Positions 22,214-34,439 of a stretch of 64,000 nt of DNA are shown in pieces. The notes beneath the pieces were generated by a model. The model was not told the DNA's origin, did not search any database, and worked only from the letters and a program-made list of their open reading frames with translations. The DNA comes from Paramarasmius palmivorus (lineage: Eukaryota > Basidiomycota > Agaricomycetes > Agaricales > Marasmiaceae). The position numbers and the translations under genes were made by a program. How positions within the stretch are numbered: the stretch's first letter is position 1; every line of letters starts with the position of its first letter. The stretch covers positions 124,001 to 188,000 of the forward strand of contig JAYKXP010000064.1 in the NCBI GenBank assembly GCA_037176845.1, written 5' to 3'.

Positions 22214-23552
22214 TCAATCCCTCTCCTTTGCACCACTCCCTTCCCCTGCTCCCCCAGCACCTGCACCTTGAACATCCCTACTCGCACCTGCACCACCTAA
22301 AGCAGGTAGCAATGACTCATAAGTCGGTGGAATCTCATTTCTCGCAGATCCTGCATCTGTATGTACCAACGGCCCCTCGGCGAGGTATGTATGATGTTGT
22401 TCACCAAACACCTCATCCGGAGTCGCCACCGCAAGTCTCTGTTGATGTTGTGCCGAAGCTGATCCGGATGGTTGAGAGTAATTCGACTGGGATTGTGGAT
22501 CGGATGGCGCAGATATCGACGTGCACATCCTCCTTCCATTCGGCGAGCCGCTGTAGTACGTATACGACAAAGGGCCATACGGTGCAGGTTAGTTAGGGTG
22601 GTGTTGTGGGACAGGGTAGCCCCCTGCAAATCCACCGTAGGCTTCGCGTTCTTTCGCGAGCCTCCCGGGGACATCCCCGCTCCAACACCGCCGGTATGCG
22701 ACAGGACACCACGCTAGGTGCAGTCATCGGCAGAGAAGGCCCAGGGGACGGGCGTCATCCATCCCCTGCACCTGTTATAGCACCTGCATAACGGCTATCG
22801 GTCGTAGTTGATGACTGAGGCAGCGGTCCGTATGGATTGGGGACGGTTGTTTGGCTGGAGTGTGGGGAGTGTCCATGGCCTGGAGCGAGCAAGGGGTATG
22901 GTGAAACGACGCCTCCGCCGATGGAGGTAGCGTTAAGTCGAGCGCCCATACCGTCGTCTTCGATGTCGTCGATGGGGAATTGGGGGAGTGCTGGTGCGCC
23001 TGGGGGATCTCGTCGGCCTGCTTTGGTTTCACGTCGTTAGTACCGCCTCAAAGAAGAAGGGAAGAAACTTGAAGGAAGACGCACTTGAAACACACCACCT
23101 GGTCTTTGACTCATCCAAGACTCATCATCCCTCCACGTGAAGAAAGAACCCTATCAGGGTCAAAATTCCTATCAAACTCCTCGATAGCTTTCCGTAGTCT
23201 CCACCTCGAGGATAACTAGACCAGCGACACTGCCTACGAGGCTGATATTGTGTTATCGTTATCCGATGAGGAAATGGCGTTGGATGCGGCGAAGTGACGA
23301 CAGTCGCTGTGGTAGTGTCGTACTGGCTTCGACGACTGTTGTTTGGGTCTGTCTGGGTTGGTGATACTGCATTGATGTGGTGTGTGAATGGTCATGAACA
23401 AAAAAAAGAGGAAGGGACGTACACGGTAGTCACCTGCGTAAAGGTCAATGTATTCTCCGTGCTTTGTTCTGAGGTGTAGTCCCGCTGCCGCTGCAACTAC
23501 GATTTCCATTACCGGCATTGGTGTTGGTACTTCTGTAGGAGGCTGGGCGATG
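22214..23552 (-). pseudogene. Pseudogene of the mucin-like single-pass membrane protein (copy 3)
   Basis: The minus strand retains the tail (SYTYYSGSPNGRRM, SASAQHQQRLAV, EQHHTYLAEGPLVHTDAG, IPPTYESLLP) and the middle (GARLNATSIGGGVVSPYPLL), but these lie in different frames. The membrane helix region is shortened to VGSVAGLVILEVE before KAIEEFDRNFDPDRV, and the Thr/Asn/Gly repeat is reduced. It is followed on the same strand by a tRNA-Glu gene, like the intact copy. Together these show an old duplication of gene plus tRNA, later inactivated. Confidence 0.75.
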
Positions 23553-24479
23553 TCGATGGAGGTACAGTTCTATGAACGCTTCGGTAGAGTAATGTTGTGG
23601 TCACGAGGCGGAGTTCCAATGCCTCATGCCGGAGTGTGCCGAAGGTTATATCATCGATTACAAGTCTAGGCCTTTTGAACCGGTTCCTCCATGACCTTCT
23701 ACTACTTCACCATCGGTATCTACCGAACCAAAGTCGCAGGAGAGGAATTCATACCACCAAGCTTTTTAGCTTCTATGAAAGATTCCATCAGGTGAGTTTC
23801 TAGAAGCAACGCTGATTGCAGGTTTTCTTGACGATATTGATTTCGCATACTAATAGGAAGCTCAAAGACATGTCGTTACCATTGGCTGCAGCAGATGATG
23901 AGTCATCAGAATGATACAACCGTTTGCCAGTGCTAACCAGTCATCTTCTGTCGATGAGCTGTTCTCCCCGTTAACACCGCTGTTGTTGGACACATCGAGC
24001 GCCCAGTTCTCATCGCTCGGTCATTCTCAATTCAATCTTACACACCCCTCCAGACTAGTGATGTACTCGAAATTCTCATGCCATGGAGTATCAAGATCAG
24101 ATCGAAATACACGAATAAATGATTGCTCGGGGATTTAGCGGTTCGTCGTGTAGGGTACTCGATACAGCCTCGCGCATCCTCCTGCTTCGGAGTGTGTATT
24201 GGCCGTTGTGCGAGAATGGTACTGAAATGCGATAAACCAGCCGCAGAGGCAAGTGCGATCCGCCGTGCGCCGAGCTACCTGATCTGACAATTGCTGAACC
24301 CAATGATAGGGTGAACTTTGAAGGGTGGTGGGTATATTGATTGCTGATCCTGAAAGCTTCTCATGAATGATTCTTTGCTTTTTTGTATAGTAGTTATCTG
24401 TGACTTAAAGGCCAACATGTCAAAGGACGACTCTCTATCTTCCCCCCGCGCCCAATATCCAGATACCTCATTATTTATT
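23553..24479. repeat. Duplicated module spacer upstream of DUF6534 copy C
   Basis: The best-preserved copy of the spacer (see 3755-4060 and 9436-9680). A frame from about 23691 reads MTFYYFTIGIYRTKVAGEE, then FIPPSFLASMKDSIR before GTGAGT; an acceptor-like CATACTAATAG follows at about 23850 and then ATGTCGTTACC. It could be the start of a decayed small gene. No functional gene is claimed. Confidence 0.45.
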
Positions 24480-26377
24480 ATGTCTAGTCCTCATCTCGAT
24501 CTTGGTGATACGTTCGGAGTGCTTCTAATAGGGGTCATTATCTCGTCTTGGTATGTATCTTCTCTGCTTGTATATTAACAACCAATGACTGCCAACATCT
24601 CCAGTCTCTACGGGGTCACATGCCTTCAAGCCTGGTCGTATTTTCGGAACTATAACGACCACCTTTTGATTCGAATTGTGGTCAGTCCCAGCGCACACTC
24701 CTTTCTGAACTCTACTAAACCGATGGCATTTTTCCACAACCAGGTCTTCTGTCTCATGTCTGTTCCATGTTCTCATCGCAAGGATATGTGCTCATGATTA
24801 CACAGCGCATTCGGAACGTTACATGAAGTATTGTGCGGCCACATAGTATACTACTACCTAGTCGACAATTTCTCCAATGCAACGGCCCTGAGAAGCTTTA
24901 ACTGGTAATGGGGTGTCATTTTGCTTGTTCAGCTTGCTTCTCACTACAGCTCGTAGGAGTGCCATTGTAAGTCGGTATCCTTCTCCACACTGCGGGAACT
25001 CAGAATATTTGGGCAGTCGATCGTACCAGTGACAGTAGGTGCTTTCATTTTCCATCTAATTGGGTAACTAAATCATCATTAGGGTGTCATTGCAATCATT
25101 CTGCATTCGTTTTATGCTGTACGAATATATCAACGTAAGTAAATTATGCGATTGCAGGTCGCACATCTCACCTTTTTCAGTAAGCGGAAAGAAGAGTCGT
25201 GTAATACCGGCGATACTGGTATGATTTTACTTGTTACATGGCGGGGCAGCATTTGACCAAACTTTCTAGTGTGTGATCAAGACCATTGAAGTCGGTATGT
25301 GGCGCTCCCTCTATGTAATAAAATTGAACGGACCCGTATCCATTTTACTGGCAGGACTTACCATAGGTATTTCATCTTTGTCTGTTTCAGTCGCTCGGGC
25401 CAATGTTCACGCCACTCACTAATCAGCCAACTCGGCAAAACTGTAGGCGTCATTCACGGCTATCTTTCGAAGTATTACCCATACGAATCTAGTGACAATA
25501 CAGAAGTCTTGGCTTCTATGCAGGATCGAAAGGCGAAGGTCCGTTGTGTGGTCTGTCGAACTCACCTGCTCGTTCTAAATGATCCCCAGATAATGACACT
25601 CACTGCCTTCGCATTGACTGTCGCTAGCGATATCCTTAGTACCCTCGCGATATCATATTATCTCCATTCCTTCCGTTCGGGCATTAAGAGGTGTATTGCA
25701 TCTCGAATCATTTTTTATACAATGACGCACTGACATTCCATTTCCGAGTCAGCACAAACACGCTGATAAATAAACTCATAATCTACACGATCAACAACGG
25801 CGCATTATCGAGGCAAGTCCCACTTTAGCACGTTCTCGCGACGAACGCTGCTTACAAGAATTGTAGTATCTCTAGTATCGTCATCATGATATTCGTGAGT
25901 AGTTTCTGCTGTATATCCTCACACTCACCCACACTTTCACGAATAGATTGCCTTGCGACCCCATGATCTAATATGGGCTGCAATTTATCTGATACATGGC
26001 AATTGTACGCCCGCATTGACTATCGGTCTTCTCTGATCCCCTGATATTCTGAATTTCAGTGTATTCCAACTCGCTCTTGTCTACGTGGGTTTCTCCAAGA
26101 TTTATCTGATGCCGCTTTAAATTAAATAACCATAACAGGCTCAACTCTAGGAAATCATTCATGAATTCGTCGAATATCATAATCGACGTGACCACTGTGG
26201 AGCTTGGGACGTTTAATATGGCTGGTGGAAATACTAGGACGGTGACATCGACAATGTCCCCGGCGCGACCTCTAGAGGTTGTTGATGACAAGGTGTGATG
26301 ATTATTTTCGTCGATCTGACTCTAGGTTAACGCGATATATGGGCAAGCCTCTCTCGCAGGTTCTTGGCGATGTATAA
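24480..26377 (+). CDS. DUF6534-type multi-pass membrane protein, copy C (18 exons)
   Basis: Exons: 24480-24550, 24605-24680, 24744-24757, 24806-24904, 24957-24966, 25017-25034, 25083-25134, 25181-25218, 25270-25294, 25367-25379, 25427-25538, 25590-25690, 25753-25816, 25859-25894, 25947-26004, 26060-26084, 26139-26292, 26360-26377. They total 984 nt (327 aa), in frame, all GT-AG. Landmarks: MSSPHLDLGDTFGVLLIGVI, LYGVTCLQAWSYFRNYND, LSTLAISYYLHSFRSGIK, NTLINKLIIYTINNGALSR and YSNSLLSTLNSRKS. The microexons of 14, 10, 18 and 13 nt coincide with those of copy A. The exon at 25427 is longer than its counterparts in A and B but is shared with copy D, which makes C and D the closest pair. Confidence 0.8.
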
Positions 26378-26531
26378 TCAGGAACGCTCACTGGAGCTTG
26401 CGGTGGTCTGAGCATACTATTTCGTTTTCATTCATGTGGTTGATACGTGCGATTAAGTTGTAGGCTCTTACTATTCCTTGAGATCGAACAAAGCGTGTTT
26501 GGAAACCAAGACTAAAACAGAGTAGCGCCCA
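26378..26531. other. Module 3' flank
   Basis: Contains the start of the AGAGTAGCGCCCATCAAGCG stretch that also follows copies B and D. No gene. Confidence 0.4.
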
Positions 26532-27008
26532 TCAAGCGCCCTGGCCAGATGAGATTACTCTTGCCCGACCACGTGGGATGTTGAGGGCAGGCCAACAAAT
26601 TTGATGGCTCGTATGGTGTTGAATTGTCAGCCTCACACCATAGAAAGACATCAGAACCACTCCGTTGTACTTCTGTACCGTTTTAGTGGGACTCCATATC
26701 AGATAATCGGTCATGGGTGTATAACCCCCCGACTTTGCAGTCTCATGAAAGAGCTGTGCTTCACCATAATAATGCCAGGCGAAAGTGGTGTTGAGGATTG
26801 TGGCGAGAACGAACATAACAATGGTAGACCAGATGTAGAGTGTTGGCGTCTTCCCAGTCCAAACGTATTTGTGGCCACTCTCGTCGTTCTTGATTGTTCG
26901 AATGCGGCTTGGATATTTGAGGAGTCCATGTAGCGGTCTGAAAAGAAGGCCTTGGAATCCTAGCCGACCGTCTGTCAGACGGGTGCAGGGTTTCCAGGGG
27001 CCAGGGCG
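26532..27008 (-). pseudogene. Fragment of a multi-pass membrane protein gene
   Basis: Open minus-strand frame of about 159 codons including CTRLTDGRLGFQGLLFR, LKYPSRIRTIKNDESGHKY and the helix WSTIVMFVLATILNTTFAW, then GGYTPMTDYLIW. This resembles the first two helices of the Agaricomycete 7TM family represented by the gene at 35744. Upstream the frame meets a stop, then a transposon insertion; downstream no further exons were found. Short related pieces lie at 29885-29960 (plus) and about 55950-56050 (plus). Probably a truncated gene. Confidence 0.45.
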
Positions 27009-27080
27009 TCATAAGACGGTACCTTCCAAAAGGAGAACCACAGTCACCCCGAGGGCGGCAGTGTTTTGATGACATGATTC

Positions 27081-28389
27081 TTTACTTTCGGTCGAAATGA
27101 AATTCAAGGAACGCATGTAAGTAACGTTACTGACATGATGTCAGTAACATGTACGTAACATGTCAGTAACGCCCGTTACTGACATTCGAAAGTACTGAAA
27201 GGGAGTTGTGGCGTAATAATCTGAAAATTGACTAGAAGACGCTCAGACAAGCGTATAGATATCTCTAGACATATCTAGAGCCCTCGAATATACCCCTACT
27301 CCCCGCTTGCGGTGAAGAGGTGACGTGACGCCACTTATGTCAGTTAAGCGCTGAACTAGCGCTGACTTTTCTTGCAATGCGACAAGGATTTGGGTCATAT
27401 CCATGGATAAAATGTTTTATTGCGCAATTTCTTTCACTAAGAGAGTCCCATATGTTATCAGTGACAGCCTAAGGCACAGAATGAAATGTAGTCATTAAGC
27501 GCTGACACTACTCACTATTCTCTGCCGGATTGGCAAGGCCAGTTGTACAAACCCAATCTCCACCCAAGGGGATTCACAATGTAGACGAGGAAAGTATCCG
27601 ATGGATTAGAGGGTCATTCAATGCTGTAACTTCACAAGAAATTCTACGCGTAAAGATGACTGGTCTAGACTAGCCGAGCTCTCCATGCTTGCAATGACTA
27701 AATAGGGTGTTAGTTCGGACTCATAGGCTCAGTTTGGATCATTGATAATGCAAGTGAGTAACTGTACGGTAAATGTCAGTAACTGTAAGGAACGTGTCAG
27801 GGGATGCAGTAACGTGCAAGTAACATGTGCGTAACGGTAAGTAACATGCGCGTAACAGTAAGTAACATGCAAGTAATGGTAAGTAACATGTAAGTGACTA
27901 TTTAATGACATTCAAAGTCCCTCAAAGAGCTTTCTCGACCTCAAAACGCTCCGCTAACACCGCAGGACGCATACAGGTCACCTAAGAGGCTTGAATTAGG
28001 TGGATTATTACCTTTGGCTAGATACCCAGCTCAAGCTCTTCTAGTTATACCCAATAAACGATGATCCATGCTCTATATCACAGCTATATATTTAACCAAG
28101 TTGTAAATATGTTCTCAGGTAGTGGGTGATATGGATTCCCTTACCGATGATTGGGACTTACAGGCTGTGGGAAACACTGAATACGCACCTTCGGAGCGGG
28201 TGAAATGTAACTGGAACACGCTTGGAGCTTGACATTGAGGAGGAGAAACTTGGAAGAGAATGCATACATGATTTATAGTCAACTTTTATACGATGTTCGC
28301 GACATGTAAGTAACATGTCGGTAACAGTAAGTAATGTCAGTAACGTTACTTACATGCGTTACGTGAATTTTATAACGACCTTTACTTTC
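27081..28389. mobile_element. Non-autonomous DNA transposon, 1,291 bp, with 46 bp TIRs and a 9 bp target duplication
   Basis: The element is 27090-28380. Its ends are ungapped 46 bp inverted repeats starting GGTCG and sharing AACGCATGTAAGTAACGTTA, identical at 41 of 46 positions by eye. It is flanked by a perfect 9 bp direct repeat TTTACTTTC (27081-27089 and 28381-28389). Subterminal and internal arrays of GTAACATG and AAGTAAC-like motifs occur at 27115-27185, 27745-27905 and 28300-28365. No transposase is encoded. A 9 bp duplication with repeat-rich ends is typical of Mutator-like elements, so a MULE-derived non-autonomous element is the best guess; the superfamily is inference. Confidence 0.82.
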
Positions 28390-29560
28390 GGCTTTGGACA
28401 TTTTATTTTCTATGTTCTCCGTGTTTGACATACCCTCCAACCCTTCAAAACTCCATCCCTGTAGATTACTGGGATATAGTGGATTGTTTGGACCTCGACC
28501 TGTTGCTCAAGGATCAGCGGTTTGAGTCGGGACTGACTCGGGACTCCGATGTAATTTGTTTTCTGTCTTTTCTGTTTGATGTGTATCCAGTATTGACTTG
28601 AATCCAGAATCTAAACGCTACCACTTGACAGTGAAGTAGTACAATTGCTCCAAGTACTGTAACTCATAATATCTTTGTCTCCGAGTCAGAAACTAAGCTA
28701 ATGTATATGTCATTACACCAAAACATACTGGCCACGTATTATATACTGCGGCCATTTCTACAACCAACAAGCTCAAAGGATATAGGGAGGAGATTCATTT
28801 ATAGGTGTACCATGAAGCACGGCATTTGCTTCAATGTATATCTGAAGGTCACCCAGATGCGATGTGTACAACCGAAAAAAAATAAATATGTAGAACTGCT
28901 TTTCCTGCCTAGCGCGGCACATAGTCAGTGGTGTTAGTGTCGTAGCATGTATTATGCTGCAATCGAAGATATTTGATAGGAGATTAACTCACCACCCACG
29001 ACGAGCTGGCAGAAAATACTGGAAGGCTCAGTACATCCATTTATAACTCATACAGTTGAATACAGCGTCAGCGTAAATCCAGCTTTTGACCTGATGGTAT
29101 TAAATCAGCTCATTTTGGCCTGTTAAATTTTCTGGTACATCTAAAGCATAACGTCACTCAACTCATACAATATCTGGTCCCCTCAGGCCATGAGTCGCAT
29201 ATTCTGATTTTTTTGGTTTTGCCAGGTTGTACAACCGAAATTTTGGCGCCCAATTGACGCCTGTTTCAGGGTCCTTTCTCGTCTCTCCGCATAGTCTTCC
29301 GGAAGTGTTCAGGCTATATCAAACACTTTCTAGCCTGAAAATGTCACAAACACAGGAGAAATGCTAGAGCTCCAACCTGAAAATTCTGTTTTATCGAGCA
29401 TTCTGTGTTTATTCTCACAAGTGATCTACAGTCGACAACTCTTTACAGTGACTTGTCTTCATCGTGACCACCATCTAGACCAGTGCAGCTCATGTAGGTG
29501 TTAATGAGGTCGGTCACAATACATATCAAACATTTCCAAGTCCCTAATTATGATTTCCGA
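28390..29560. other. Intergenic, no gene recognised
   Basis: AT-rich with short frames only. The longest plus-strand frame (28701-28937) has no recognisable content. Confidence 0.35.
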
Positions 29561-29564
29561 GAAG

Positions 29565-29652
29565 TGCGCGGTGTGTATTTTTGCGCACCGCGCAACAATG
29601 TCGTTACGTACGAGGCTGTCTGAAAAGACGGCGGTGTCTTTTCGGACAGCCT
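29565..29652. repeat. Two adjacent strong hairpins
   Basis: Hairpin 1 (29565-29594) pairs TGCGCGGTG with CACCGCGCA around an AT-rich loop. Hairpin 2 (29613-29652) pairs AGGCTGTC-GAAAAGAC with its complement around a 6 nt loop, about 16-17 bp with one bulge on each side. They could be terminators, small transposon ends or parts of an ncRNA; nothing else supports a choice. Confidence 0.5.
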
Positions 29653-29884
29653 TTGCAACTATATGTAACCTCGCCATTTCTGCTCATTTCCCCCTTGTTA
29701 TCACCAATAACCTGCACGTTCTACCTATTTTCACCTCAATTTCACCTTGACCGCAGGAGAAGAGAATTTTGCCAAAGGTACAGACAGGGTTCGGGAAGGA
29801 ATTCCAAAAATTCCGGGCCATTACGAACGTGTCTGATCAGACTGATCCAGACCCAAAAGCCTTCAACCGTCAGCCAATCCTGAG

Positions 29885-30062
29885 GACCCGTCTGACAGAC
29901 GGATGCCTAGGATACCAAGGGCTTCTTTTCAGAGCCCTACTACATCCACTGTTGGATATTTGAGGAAGACTGAGATGGACATGTAAAAGACGATGACGTA
30001 GATGCCTAGGTGGATTCAGTTGGTTTTCACGAGATAATGCACAATGACCTGCGTACCATAAA
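29885..30062 (+). pseudogene. Fragment related to the 26.5-27.0 kb membrane protein piece
   Basis: The plus strand reads TRLTDGCLGYQGLLFRALLH before a stop, matching TRLTDGRLGFQGLLFRPLHG on the minus strand at 26.9-27.0 kb. The complementary strand of 29960-30010 reads VIVFYMSISVFLKYPTV, another helix-like relic. The two pieces now face different ways, pointing to rearrangement. Confidence 0.4.
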
Positions 30063-30119
30063 GGAACATCACCTGGGACAAGTAAGTGCGTAAATATTTG
30101 AGTCGATCATCGTTGATTC

Positions 30120-31735
30120 GAGAGGTATACCGTTCAAAATGCTCAAAAATTATTTTTGCGTATGTACATAAAATTACGACACCATGCGAACGTATACACA
30201 CAACATTTTTGCCCAAGTACGTACATACAGTCTATGGGTACTTAGTCGCACATACATGTCAATCACTCACTTATGAACACATATACATGTTTATACCAAG
30301 TTCCGTCTCACACAGATACAAAATTATTTCTGCTCATACAAAGCTTACAGTTTTCGTAGGGGGCAAAATTAGTATAAAGTCATGTATTATCATACCAAGT
30401 ACGTACAAAGTAATATCAGTATACTATCATTATATTAAAGGAATATCATGAAATGGAATAGAATTGCCGAAGGGTATCAATGGTGGGGAAGTAATGCGCC
30501 TAGTTTCAAGTTGAATGTCCGGAGAACCTTGGAGGCCATCAAGGGAAGTCACAAAGGGTAGAATAGAGGTCAAAGAAATAACTAGTGGGTCAAAGTGGAT
30601 AAGGGGTTGCAGAATGTTGTTGGGTGGTGTGCAAGTATGAACAGAGTGCAGCGGAAAACTGAGGAGAGTATCAAGGGAAGTTGTCATGGGCATTGAGAGA
30701 TTTGAAGGAAGTGTTGAGGGAAACTGTCGATAGTGCCGAGTGTCGAGTGCGTCGAGGGGAGGCGAAAACAGGCAGAAAGGGTACCAGATGATGAGGGAAG
30801 AAGCCAAGAGAGCGTGGGAGTTTGTGATGAGCTGGCCGCGACGTAAAACTTGAGCGCTCCGCTCAGCGCTTGGATCCGGTCCGGTGGGACGTAATGTAGA
30901 AAAATACTCGGCCCATTTTCAGCAGTCCAAGAAAATCCCGGTGCCAAAGTCTTGAGGGCAAGAAATTTAGCGCGTAATTGATGCTGGATTTTTAGCTCCT
31001 TCTATTGAACTTTGACATTGAATACAAGCAAATATCAGAATTGTTACTATCACAAATCTAATACTCACCTAGTTAAATGTTGCAGGTGTTGGAGAATAGT
31101 AGGTGTTTAGAAAAGAGATGTTGCTATAGAAGCACAGATGTTATTGAGTCTGAGTTCTTAGGACTCAGACTAGCCTCCTTATATACATGTGGAAACTATT
31201 TATGTATGTTATGCTACACCCTGCCAAAAGGCTTAGCATCAGGTGATGACTTTCCTAAAGCGTACAATAGCCAAGCGTATTCTGAGTAATGCCAAGTAGA
31301 ATCTGAGTAATGCCTAGCATATTCTGAGTAATACGAGTCATAAGCGTAATATCTAATGAGTAAAGCGTAATATCTAATGAGTCAGAGTTGCTAGAACATT
31401 CTAGGATGTTCTAGCCATAGAACCTTCTGGAATAATCTAGAATGAGTCCATAGATAATCTAATCTAGAGATGATACGATAATGATATGGCACAGATAAGA
31501 TATATCACAGGGGCTTAGGCCGAAATCTGTGACAGTTACCCTTGGCATGAAGTGTCGTGTTTTAGTTATGTACTAATGTGATACCGGTGCTAACTGAGCA
31601 CCAATAACAGCTGTTTACGAATCCCTAGCAATTTTTTGCGAAAATCAGTCCTCCTGATGGTATTTACATCCAAACAAAGAGCTCCACCCGGCCAGGGGTG
31701 CCGACCCAGCGCTTGTCTGGCGCTCGCAGCAGTCG
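30120..31735. repeat. Left arm of a large imperfect inverted repeat
   Basis: Three blocks pair with the reverse complement of the right arm in the correct order: 30120-30240 with 33425-33545, 30748-30900 with 32740-32866, and 31608-31735 with 32527-32651. Between the last two blocks this arm carries about 680 bp absent from the right arm (about 30928-31607). No gene is supported; frames such as 30430-30807 (minus) are unrecognised. Confidence 0.75.
30928..31607. mobile_element. Insertion in the left arm, possible solo LTR
   Basis: Sequence missing from the matching place in the right arm. It has LTR-like traits: TGTTGGAGAATAG near 31084, a TATATA box near 31180, a run of TCTGAGTAATGCC-like repeats (31279-31340), and a perfect 20 nt direct repeat (31342-31361 and 31363-31382). 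I could not find a target duplication or definite ends, so the solo-LTR reading is tentative. Confidence 0.35.
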
Positions 31736-31822
31736 CATTCACAGCAGCCAACCGTACATAGACTATATACCACCACCAGAGTCACAAGCTATGATATAGG
31801 ATAAAATGGACATGCTATCTAG

Positions 31823-32314
<492 letters not shown>

Positions 32315-32526
32315 TTTCATCGACGTTGCTCCCGTCAAAGAAGCCGAGAAGAATAGGCGGCAGAGCTTCAGCGACAGAGTCGGTCAATGACCCGGTCGGT
32401 AGGTAGCTAGGGTATAGATTCCAAGAGATAACAATTCAATTTCTGTGCCAAGGGCTGCAGTGAGATGAAGACTTCGACATGGGAGTTGGCAGTGAGGAAA
32501 TCATTGACAATGACAATCATCATTCA

Positions 32527-33545
32527 ACTGCTGAAGCGCTGGACAAGCGCCGGGTCGGCGCGGCTGGCCGGGTGGAGCTCTTTGGTTGGATGTAAATACC
32601 ATCAGAAGGACCGATTTTCGCAAAAAATTGCTAGGGATTCGTAAACAGCTGAAAAATGGTAGTCAGATCTAGCTTCTCAGGTCTAAGTAGCTTTCCGGCC
32701 AGAAGCCTCAAGCCTGTGGGCAGAGTATTTTTTTACGTTACCGTTCACCGGACCGGAGCGCTCAAGTTTTACGTCGCGGCCAGCTCATCACAAACTCCCA
32801 CGCTCTCTTGGCTTCTTCCCTCATCATCTGGTACCCTTTCTGCCCGTTTTCGCCTCCCCTCGACGCTCTCAACGCCCTGGACACTCCCCTAGACACACAC
32901 TTCGACCTTTTCCCTTAACACTCCCTCTCCCCAATGCTAACATCAACATTCATTGTTGCTCATCATTCCGTAACCACCGACATTCTTTGAAATCCACTTA
33001 ATTCTTTTGACTCCATAACCCACTCAAGACCCTCCGTGCTCCATAGCCAGCCATAGACTTATCTACCACCTTGTTCCATCATTTTGATATCCCGCCTCCC
33101 TTCCCCGTCTTTACTTGTAATTTGTACGCTGTGATAGGAACCGGGGGTCGGATGGACCTTTCCGACATGTTTGACGGTGTTTAGCATGAGCTTATGGGCG
33201 TAGTCTACATTCCGTGTACGTAGCTAGCTAGCAGAATCGCGCCTATCCATTTGATAGTTTCTATGTGCTTAATTGTCATTACTCGGTATATACTTAATAT
33301 GATAATGTCGTACTAAGTGCTACTCTGCTAGAACGTGAAATTTCGTGTAAGCAGAATCATTCTGGTATATATCACTGTATATGAGACAAAAGTTGGTGTG
33401 TGTGCGCACCCGAAGTAAATGGTCAGCACGGAGGTGTGTATACGTACTCGATGCAAAAATGTTATGTGTATATAAGTATCCGAATGGCACCATTTTATGT
33501 ATACGCTCAAAAATAATTTTTGAGTGTTTTGAACGGTATAGAGAG
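32527..33545. repeat. Right arm of the large imperfect inverted repeat
   Basis: The reverse complement of the left arm in three ordered blocks (see 30120-31735). The inner block is about 125 bp and well conserved (for example CAGCTGTTTACGAATCCC as read on the minus strand). The outer block holds the CTCAAAAATTATTTTT motif. It encodes no recognised protein. Confidence 0.75.
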
Positions 33546-34439
33546 GACACCCATACCGTCGTTGTCTTCATTGACAAAGTAACCGCTATTCGTGTTTGCA
33601 AGTACGGTGCGACAATTTCCTCTGGTTTATCCAGCCATGAACATATGGTCATGATAAGTCGATGTGAAGATGGGTCTGATCTGTTAACAAGGCTGGAATA
33701 TTTCATTTATACTCCACACCTGAAGGAAAGGATCCTCTTAGATCTTAAGCTCTGCAACCCAAGATCCTGGGCCTCCAGTTAACAGTGGTGTGGGTGCGGA
33801 TCTCCATCACTCATATCACAGGAGCTCACAGCATGTCGCCGAGGTCATATTGTGACTCATTCATCCCTAGTTATGGATATTCAAGATAAACGCGTTACAC
33901 GGGTATCAAGCTCAGGCACTCACTATCCACGCTTGCACACGGGAAGTACCAAAATATACGCTCGACGTATAGGCGTACTGATAGACCGTATCGGGTGTAT
34001 CGCACGATAATATAACCCTCATATAGTTCATCAGTTGATGTTTCACCACGTCTTTCAATAGATTCAAGGGATATATACCGAGCAGAAAGTTTGGTCCTTC
34101 CCGTGTGTTGACCATACATTTTTATAGCTCATTCCCATCATCAGCATATGAGCTGATATGTGGATCACATCGTCAGGATTGGAAATAGAAAAGATAGTGG
34201 CTAACCAGTGAGATTTCCCAGTGGCGGGACACCGTGGAGAACAATGCCAATTAAGTTGTCTCTGGAAAAGGTGTGAGGATCTATCAAAAGATGATCAACT
34301 AGGTGGAATAGCAATTCGGTGTTAACAAGAACGCTGTACAGCACCCCCAAAATCACTTGTGAGCCTAGAGCTTCTAACGTATATGTTGCAAGCCCAATAC
34401 GGGAAATTGGTTGGGGTATATGGCAAAGTGACGAGGCGG
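33546..34439. other. Intergenic with weak relics
   Basis: The minus strand at 33920-34110 resembles 48900-49160, upstream of the 7TM gene at 48.8 kb (shared GGAAGTACCAAAAT and TATCGCACGATAATAT-like stretches). 34200-34360 resembles 12400-12560. No intact gene. Confidence 0.35.

Noticed and set aside
27100..28370. An 11 bp target duplication (TTTACTTTCGG) for the 27 kb transposon
   Set aside because: The two extra G bases belong to the GGTCG start of the left TIR; using 11 bp breaks the inverted-repeat alignment.
27090..28380. CRISPR-like array of GTAAC repeats
   Set aside because: The repeats are short, irregular and in both orientations within a eukaryotic transposon with TIRs and a target duplication.
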